A stretch of DNA of 10,763 nt, from contig CABQJB010000057.1 of the NCBI GenBank assembly GCA_902464195.1, positions 1 to 10,763 on the forward strand. The letters run 5' to 3'. Made by a program: the position numbers and the translations under genes. The stretch is from an uncultured Megasphaera sp. (GTDB lineage: Bacteria; Bacillota; Negativicutes; Veillonellales; Megasphaeraceae). Below are positions 7,739 through 10,763 of the stretch, in pieces. Position 1 is the stretch's first letter. The number at the start of each line of letters is the position of its first letter. The notes under the pieces are model-generated. The model was not told the origin of the DNA. It did not search any database and worked only from the letters and a program-made list of their open reading frames with translations.

Positions 7739-8815
7739 TTATCGCAGGGAGCGGAAGGCGGCGAAGTAGCTGTCGATGAAGTCGTCGTTATCCAAAGCGC
7801 AGGCATAGACTTTGGGGTTGGCGGCTTTCATGTCCTTCATGACGCCGAGGCGCAGGTCGACCGGGTAGAGGGCCAGGAAGGCTACGAAGCGGGATAGGAG
7901 CGCCTGGGCCTGGCTGTCGTCGAGGCGGAGTTCATGTTCCAGCTGTTTAAGGATATTCTTGGCAGCCAGATAGAGGCGGGTGTGGCTTTCGCTGGCAATC
8001 CGGCTGGACAGGGCCGGGTCCAGGGACGGTCCGCCGAAGACGTCGTCATAAGCGATGAGGGGCTGGGCGTCGGACGTGACGAAATGGACGAATTCCTGGG
8101 CGATGAGTTTGCCGACGTTGCCGCGGATGACATTGTAGAAGACGCCCTGCGGGATGGCCGACGGGTCCTGTTTATAAATGTGGTACAGCTTGGAAATGCG
8201 TTCGTAACTGCGCGGCGTCGCATTGATATCGTCTTCGTTGGTCTTGTCCAGGTATTCCGGAAAGGTGGAAATGAATTCCATGACTTTTTCTTCGATGCCC
8301 GCTGTCGAGGCCCAATCGAGCCACTGCAGGTAATCGGCTTCCATATACAGCCAGACGAAGCGGTTCTGCTGGGCCGCATCCATTTCGACGACTTCGTAGT
8401 CGTAGGAATCGGCCGGGTTCATGGCGGCGATGATGTGGACCGACGGTGATAAGACGTAACCGTTGATTTCACGGTTGAGGATGAGATTCATCAGTTCCTG
8501 CTGGACAGCGTGGTCGCAGCGGTTGATTTCGTCGATAAATAAGAGGACTGTCTTGCCCTTGGCGATTTCTTCGTCGATTTTGCGGAGTTTATGGTGGACG
8601 GCGTAAATCGTCGTGCCCGCTTCGACCGTAGGCAGGCCGCCGATTTCCCCTTCTTTGAGGAGGTTGCCGTCGATGCCGACGAGGCTCCAGTCGTTCTTGG
8701 CAGCCAGTTCCCGGGCCAGGGAGGTCTTGCCGATACCCGTTTCGCCGACGAGCAGTGGGACTTCGCCGGCTTTGAGGACTAATTCTACGCTTTTGAAAGT
8801 ATCTGTAAAGTTCAT
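7739..8815 (-). CDS. MoxR-type AAA+ ATPase (AAA_5)
   Basis: This is a 358-aa cytoplasmic ATPase of the MoxR/AAA_5 group. Seen: Walker A GETGIGKT at residues 24-31, the MoxR-like insertion GEIGGLPTVEAG (56-67), Walker B LLFIDEINRC (91-100) with D95-E96, sensor 1 N133 in AAMNP, and an arginine-finger candidate R152 in QQNRFVWL. The remaining about 200 residues form a helical C-terminal lid. All catalytic motifs are intact. ATG 8815 is preceded by AGGAG with a 7-nt spacer, in the 10-nt gap after the repeat-protein gene. The next gene encodes a VWA protein, the classic MoxR partner (as in RavA-ViaA). I infer that the pair hydrolyses ATP to remodel, or load a cofactor into, a client protein. The client is unknown; the upstream repeat protein is one candidate adaptor. 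Confidence 0.93.
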   Translation of the reverse strand: MNFTDTFKSVELVLKAGEVPLLVGETGIGKTSLARELAAKNDWSLVGIDGNLLKEGEIGGLPTVEAGTTIYAVHHKLRKIDEEIAKGKTVLLFIDEINRCDHAVQQELMNLILNREINGYVLSPSVHIIAAMNPADSYDYEVVEMDAAQQNRFVWLYMEADYLQWLDWASTAGIEEKVMEFISTFPEYLDKTNEDDINATPRSYERISKLYHIYKQDPSAIPQGVFYNVIRGNVGKLIAQEFVHFVTSDAQPLIAYDDVFGGPSLDPALSSRIASESHTRLYLAAKNILKQLEHELRLDDSQAQALLSRFVAFLALYPVDLRLGVMKDMKAANPKVYACALDNDDFIDSYFAAFRSLR

Positions 8816-8825
8816 GATTTCGCTC

Positions 8826-9623
8826 CTATTTCAATGTCAATTTTTCATCTACTGTGATGCGGCGGGCCTTCTTGCTGCCGCAATTGTCGACGAGGAGGAC
8901 TTTATCAGCCGGCGTCAGGTCGACGGCGCTGCAGGTAATGAAGTTGCGGACGTAGTCTTCCGGCACGTCATCCCGGGACAAGACGGCCTTGAAGGTGTTG
9001 CGCCAGTCATCGGGCGTCAGGGAAATGCCCTTAGGCATATATTTGCTGACCAGGACGTTGCGGCTGAGGAAGTGGAGAAATTCTTCTTTGCTGATGTCCG
9101 GGATGAGGCGGATGGCCTGTTCATTTTCGCTGATGGCCAGTTCTTTCGCTTCTTCTGTCGGTTTTTTGATGTAGCGCAGGGCTTCGTAATTGCCGCGGAT
9201 GGCAGCCAGCTGGACGGCCGGTGTCGGATGCTGGATGTATTTGATGGCGTCGTAATTCTTTTCTACGGCCCGCAGCTGCAGGTCTTCGTCCGGGTCTTTG
9301 ACGTATTTGATGGCCCAGCCGGACTGTTCCAGGGCGGCGTCGATGAGTTCCGGTGACGGATTTTTGATATAGCTCAAGTTGTTCCAGCCGGACTGGACGG
9401 CTTGCAGGAGCATGTCTTCCGAGGGATGGTCGATGAATTGGATGGCCCGTGCCGTGTTGGCGACGGCGGCTTTCTGGACGGCTTCGGAAGGATGCTTGAT
9501 GTATTGCAGGGCCAGGCCGTTCATCTGGACAGCCAGGAGCTGCATTTCTTCCGACGGATTTTCGATGCGGTCGATTACATAGGGATTGTTGCGGATCATA
9601 TTCATATATTTTTCGTTCGTCAT
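8826..9623 (-). CDS. Tandem 22-residue helical-repeat protein, first gene of the MoxR-VWA operon
   Basis: I do not recognise a named family for this 265-aa protein. Residues 14-189 consist of eight uninterrupted 22-residue repeats with rough consensus xxAIxYIxxPSxxxQLxAVxxN. Examples are ARAIQFIDHPSED (repeat 3) and YDAIKYIQHPTPA (repeat 6). Each repeat should form a short helical pair, giving a solenoid like DUF4116 or leucine-rich-variant proteins; that comparison is an impression, not a search result. A C-terminal domain (190-265) contains LTPDDWRNTF and ends LLVDNCGSKKARRITVDEKLTLK, basic in part. There is no signal peptide or membrane segment. AAGGGG lies 7 nt before ATG 9623, and a -10 box about 44 nt before it. 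It is 10 nt from the MoxR gene and so co-transcribed. Solenoids usually bind proteins, so it may be the adaptor or client of the ATPase-VWA pair. That role is inference. Confidence 0.85.
   Translation of the reverse strand: MTNEKYMNMIRNNPYVIDRIENPSEEMQLLAVQMNGLALQYIKHPSEAVQKAAVANTARAIQFIDHPSEDMLLQAVQSGWNNLSYIKNPSPELIDAALEQSGWAIKYVKDPDEDLQLRAVEKNYDAIKYIQHPTPAVQLAAIRGNYEALRYIKKPTEEAKELAISENEQAIRLIPDISKEEFLHFLSRNVLVSKYMPKGISLTPDDWRNTFKAVLSRDDVPEDYVRNFITCSAVDLTPADKVLLVDNCGSKKARRITVDEKLTLK
9057..9584 (-). repeat. Eight tandem 66-bp coding repeats
   Basis: Units of 66 bp, each coding 22 residues, run without a break: 9519-9584, 9453-9518, 9387-9452, 9321-9386, 9255-9320, 9189-9254, 9123-9188 and 9057-9122 in coding order. 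The protein pattern (aromatic-Ile near position 6-7, Pro near 10, Ala-Val near 18-19) is conserved much better than the DNA, so the duplications are old and kept by selection on the fold. The last unit is the most diverged: it lacks the Pro-Ser pair and reads IPDISKEEF. Confidence 0.85.
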
Positions 9624-9666
9624 GTCAGGTCCCCTTCATTTCATATAATAAAGATTCATTGCCTCT

Positions 9667-9672
9667 ATTATA
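9667..9672 (-). promoter_or_regulatory. Likely -10 box for the repeat-protein/MoxR/VWA operon
   Basis: Read on the minus strand, this is a perfect TATAAT, 44 nt before ATG 9623, leaving a short leader of roughly 35 nt. With a 17-nt spacer the -35 position reads TTCCCT, a poor match to TTGACA, so an activator may help or the promoter may be weak. The -35 sits beside the heptamer repeats. Confidence 0.6.
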
Positions 9673-9702
9673 CAATAGCTGCGGGCCGGAGGGAACTATT
9701 TT

Positions 9703-9737
9703 AAGTGGCTGGTGGTTAGCAGCTAGTGGCCAGGGGA
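9703..9737 (+). repeat. Degenerate heptanucleotide repeats, left array
   Basis: Four to five seven-base units run in register: AAGTGGC, TGGTGGT, TAGCAGC, TAGTGGC, then a decayed CAGGGGA. They match the units of the right array (9878-9912) read on the opposite strand, so the two arrays form imperfect inverted repeats about 150 bp apart with a terminator and a hairpin repeat between them. No coding function is seen. Confidence 0.65.
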
Positions 9738-9779
9738 TGGTTTTAAACTTATTACCATTTGCTGCAAACTTAAAACTCA

Positions 9780-9813
9780 AAAAGGGGCTGTCGCACATGC
9801 GACAGCCCCTTTT
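9780..9813. terminator. Strong bidirectional terminator downstream of the exported-protein gene
   Basis: A perfect 16-bp stem pairs 9780-9795 with 9798-9813. Only CA (9796-9797) separates the arms, so the real loop is probably ACAT. A-run on one side and T-run on the other make it work in both directions; on the minus strand it ends in TTTTT. It lies about 97 nt past the stop of the minus-strand exported-protein gene and is its natural terminator. It shares the 11-mer CATGCGACAGC with the terminator at 6290-6322. Confidence 0.9.
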
Positions 9814-9837
9814 ATGTAAACTATGTTGATAGAGAAA

Positions 9838-9880
9838 CCTCTCAGTCAACTTCGCTGACAGCTCTCCTATAAGGAGAGCC
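9838..9880 (-). repeat. REP/MITE-like intergenic hairpin repeat of gut Firmicutes type
   Basis: On the minus strand the element reads GGCTCTCCTTATAGGAGAGC, then TGTCAGCGAAGTTGAC, then TGAGAGG. The first part is a perfect 8-bp hairpin (9861-9868 with 9872-9879, loop ATA). The second is an imperfect hairpin: GTCA/TGAC arms around CTTCG with one A-C mismatch. From memory, this layout (GGGAGCTGTC...GTGACTGAGGG variants) recurs in intergenic regions of many gut Firmicutes. No transposase is nearby, so it would depend on help from elsewhere or be immobile. Confidence 0.65.
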
Positions 9881-9912
9881 ACTAGCTACGAGCCACGAAC
9901 CACGAGCCACTA
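9878..9912 (-). repeat. Heptanucleotide tandem repeats, right array, containing a stop codon
   Basis: Read on the minus strand there are five contiguous 7-base units: TAGTGGC, TCGTGGT, TCGTGGC, TCGTAGC, TAGTGGC. The consensus is T(A/C)GTGGC. The first unit supplies the TAG stop codon of the exported-protein gene, so the array begins exactly at the gene's end. The array runs directly into the hairpin repeat at 9838-9880. Confidence 0.8.
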
Positions 9913-10389
9913 ATCCTTCTGCGGCGTGAGGGCGGCGAAGTGATGCAGGGCCGTGTACATGTCGCGGACGTTTTTGAACTGGACCGTGTCGATCTTGACG
10001 GCATAGTCTGTTCCATCGGGCCGGTAGACCTTGGTCAGATCGGCTTTCAGGTCGTATGTCCCTTCGCGCTTGTTGGCGTGCAGGGCCGCTTTGTATTCGT
10101 TGATCTGGTGGATTTCCTGGCCCATCTGGAAGACCAGGTCGTCGCGGATGCCGGCGTATTTTTCGACGTACAGCGTCAGGCTCATGTTTTCGATGCTGTT
10201 GGGATAGTCCATGGTCTGCATGGCCCGGAGGGAATCCATATCGGCATAGACGATGCCGTCCGGGCTGGTGCTGATAACCCGGTAACGGCTGGGATTATTG
10301 ACCAGGGTCTGGGAATCCATGGCATTGGCTGTCAGGCAGCCCAGGGCCAGGAGCAGGGACGCGCAGAGTGTCGTCATTTTTTTCATCAT
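9910..10389 (-). CDS. Small exported protein of unknown function
   Basis: This is a 159-aa protein with a clear N-terminal signal peptide: basic MMKK, a hydrophobic core TTLCASLLLALGCL, then TANA with likely signal peptidase I cleavage after A23. A Cys at 18 is preceded by ALG, which fits a lipobox poorly, so a soluble periplasmic protein is more likely than a lipoprotein. The mature part of about 136 aa includes RYRVISTSPDGIVYADMDSL (35-54), then SLTLYVEKYAGIRDD and KADLTKVYRPDGTDYAVKIDTVQF. It looks like a small mixed alpha/beta domain of a style I associate with Negativicutes. I cannot name a function. AAGGA lies about 9-10 nt before ATG 10389. It is a single-gene unit with its own promoter and terminator, divergent from the LysR gene. 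The stop codon falls in a heptamer repeat. Confidence 0.8.
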   Translation of the reverse strand: MMKKMTTLCASLLLALGCLTANAMDSQTLVNNPSRYRVISTSPDGIVYADMDSLRAMQTMDYPNSIENMSLTLYVEKYAGIRDDLVFQMGQEIHQINEYKAALHANKREGTYDLKADLTKVYRPDGTDYAVKIDTVQFKNVRDMYTALHHFAALTPQKD

Positions 10390-10435
10390 AATGATTCATC
10401 CTTTCTTGTATTTGATGAGTTAATCGTTTATCCTT

Positions 10436-10465
10436 ATTATACCATGAGGGCCTCGTCTACTACAA
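10436..10465 (-). promoter_or_regulatory. Promoter of the exported-protein gene with extended -10
   Basis: On the minus strand the -10 is TATAAT (10436-10441), preceded by TGG, an extended -10. A weak -35, TTGTAG (10460-10465), lies 18 nt further up. The -10 is 46 nt before ATG 10389. The extended -10 can make up for the poor -35. Confidence 0.7.
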
Positions 10466-10484
10466 GCGGACGGAAACGGGCCGG

Positions 10485-10525
10485 CATCGAAATCGATGGG
10501 AGCGAAGTCGTCCCATGTGTATACA
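10485..10525. promoter_or_regulatory. Two palindromes in the divergent intergenic region, possible operator
   Basis: CATCGA-AA-TCGATG (10485-10498) is a perfect 6-bp dyad, and TGTATACA (10518-10525) is an 8-base palindrome. Both lie between the exported-protein promoter and the LysR promoter, where a LysR-type regulator would bind to control itself and a divergent gene. Short palindromes occur by chance, so this is only a candidate. Confidence 0.35.
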
Positions 10526-10544
10526 TAAAATGCCCACTTTTTTC

Positions 10545-10573
10545 TTGATAAAAATTTTGAAATATCATAAAAT
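10545..10573 (+). promoter_or_regulatory. Promoter of the LysR-type regulator gene
   Basis: The -35 TTGATA (10545-10550) and -10 TAAAAT (10568-10573) are separated by the ideal 17 nt of AT-rich DNA. Transcription should start near 10580, about 30 nt before ATG 10610. This is the best-matching promoter in the window. Confidence 0.75.
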
Positions 10574-10609
10574 TATCTTATGGAAAACGCAAAGAAAGGA
10601 AAGGGTGCT

Positions 10610-10763
10610 ATGTTAGATTTTCGTATCCATACATTTTTGTGCGTTTGCCGTCACATGAACTATACCCGGGCTGCTGCGGAACTGCACATCACACAGCCTG
10701 CCGTTTCTCAGCATATTCGCTATTTAGAACGCGAATACGGGACCAAACTCTTTAGTTACAAGG
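10610..10763 (+). CDS. LysR-type transcriptional regulator, N-terminal part (cut by window end)
   Basis: Only the first 51 codons are present; a full LysR-type protein has about 300 residues. The visible part is the winged helix-turn-helix DNA-binding domain: MLDFRIHTFLCVCRHMNYTRAAAELHITQPAVSQHIRYLEREYGTKLF in outline, with the family pattern F..V....N.TRAA..L..TQPAVS.HI..LE...G..LF from residues 9 to 48. ATG 10610 follows AAGGAAAGGG, with AGGA 9 nt upstream. It is divergent from the exported-protein gene across 220 bp, and LysR regulators often control a divergent neighbour, but the target cannot be told because the effector domain is missing. It may instead control genes beyond the window. 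Confidence 0.92.
   Translation, partial: MLDFRIHTFLCVCRHMNYTRAAAELHITQPAVSQHIRYLEREYGTKLFSYK

Noticed and set aside
8613..9356. 247-codon open frame on the plus strand
   Set aside because: It is antisense to the MoxR and repeat-protein genes, and its product shows the phased pattern of the repeats read backwards.
9057..9584. 66-bp periodicity as a possible CRISPR array
   Set aside because: Units are contiguous, diverged at DNA level and conserved as protein; there are no identical repeats alternating with spacers.
9625..9882. 85-codon open frame on the minus strand
   Set aside because: It runs through the hairpin repeat, the terminator and the promoter, so translation there is implausible.
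10320..10389. Lipoprotein signal in the exported protein
   Set aside because: The residues before Cys18 (A-L-G) fit a lipobox poorly, while ANA at 21-23 is a good signal peptidase I site.
9940..10548. 202-codon open frame on the plus strand
   Set aside because: It covers the exported-protein gene and the promoter region in antisense, and is rich in Val, Gly and Asp without motifs.

Overview
The window looks like chromosomal DNA from an anaerobic, gut-type Negativicutes bacterium (gram-negative-type Firmicutes), most likely Megasphaera or a close relative. The basis is indirect: a balanced base composition with strong AGGAGG ribosome sites, tight operons, a Firmicutes-style intergenic hairpin repeat, and a small exported protein of a style I associate with this class. 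No rRNA or other marker fixes the taxon.

Left half, + strand (1-6322): one tightly packed catabolic operon, cut at its 5' end. It encodes a PdxA/PdxA2-type dehydrogenase, a DapA/NanA-superfamily aldolase or lyase, a sodium:solute symporter, a YhcH/NanQ-type anomerase, a cytoplasmic Asp-box sialidase-family protein and an iron-containing alcohol dehydrogenase. A strong hairpin terminator follows. The set resembles a sialic-acid (nan) operon, but the lyase has the DapA-type arginine and an unusual GTNGE loop, the 'sialidase' is not exported, and PdxA plus Fe-ADH are not nan enzymes. The best reading is uptake and intracellular breakdown of an unidentified acidic sugar or keto-sugar acid to pyruvate, DHAP or reduced products.

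Middle, - strand (9672 down to 6326): a three-gene operon converging on the first. In transcription order it encodes a protein built of eight 22-residue helical repeats, a MoxR/AAA_5 ATPase, and a DUF2201 protein that joins an HExxH metallopeptidase-like domain to a von Willebrand A domain with an intact MIDAS. This is a MoxR-VWA chaperone/remodelling pair with a repeat protein as a plausible adaptor or client.

Right part: a repeat-rich intergenic region (about 9700-9912) holds heptanucleotide repeats in inverted arrangement, a strong bidirectional terminator and a Firmicutes-type hairpin repeat. Next come a small exported protein of unknown function (- strand), a divergent promoter region, and the start of a LysR-type regulator running off the window edge (+ strand). 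No tRNA, rRNA, CRISPR array or transposase gene was seen.
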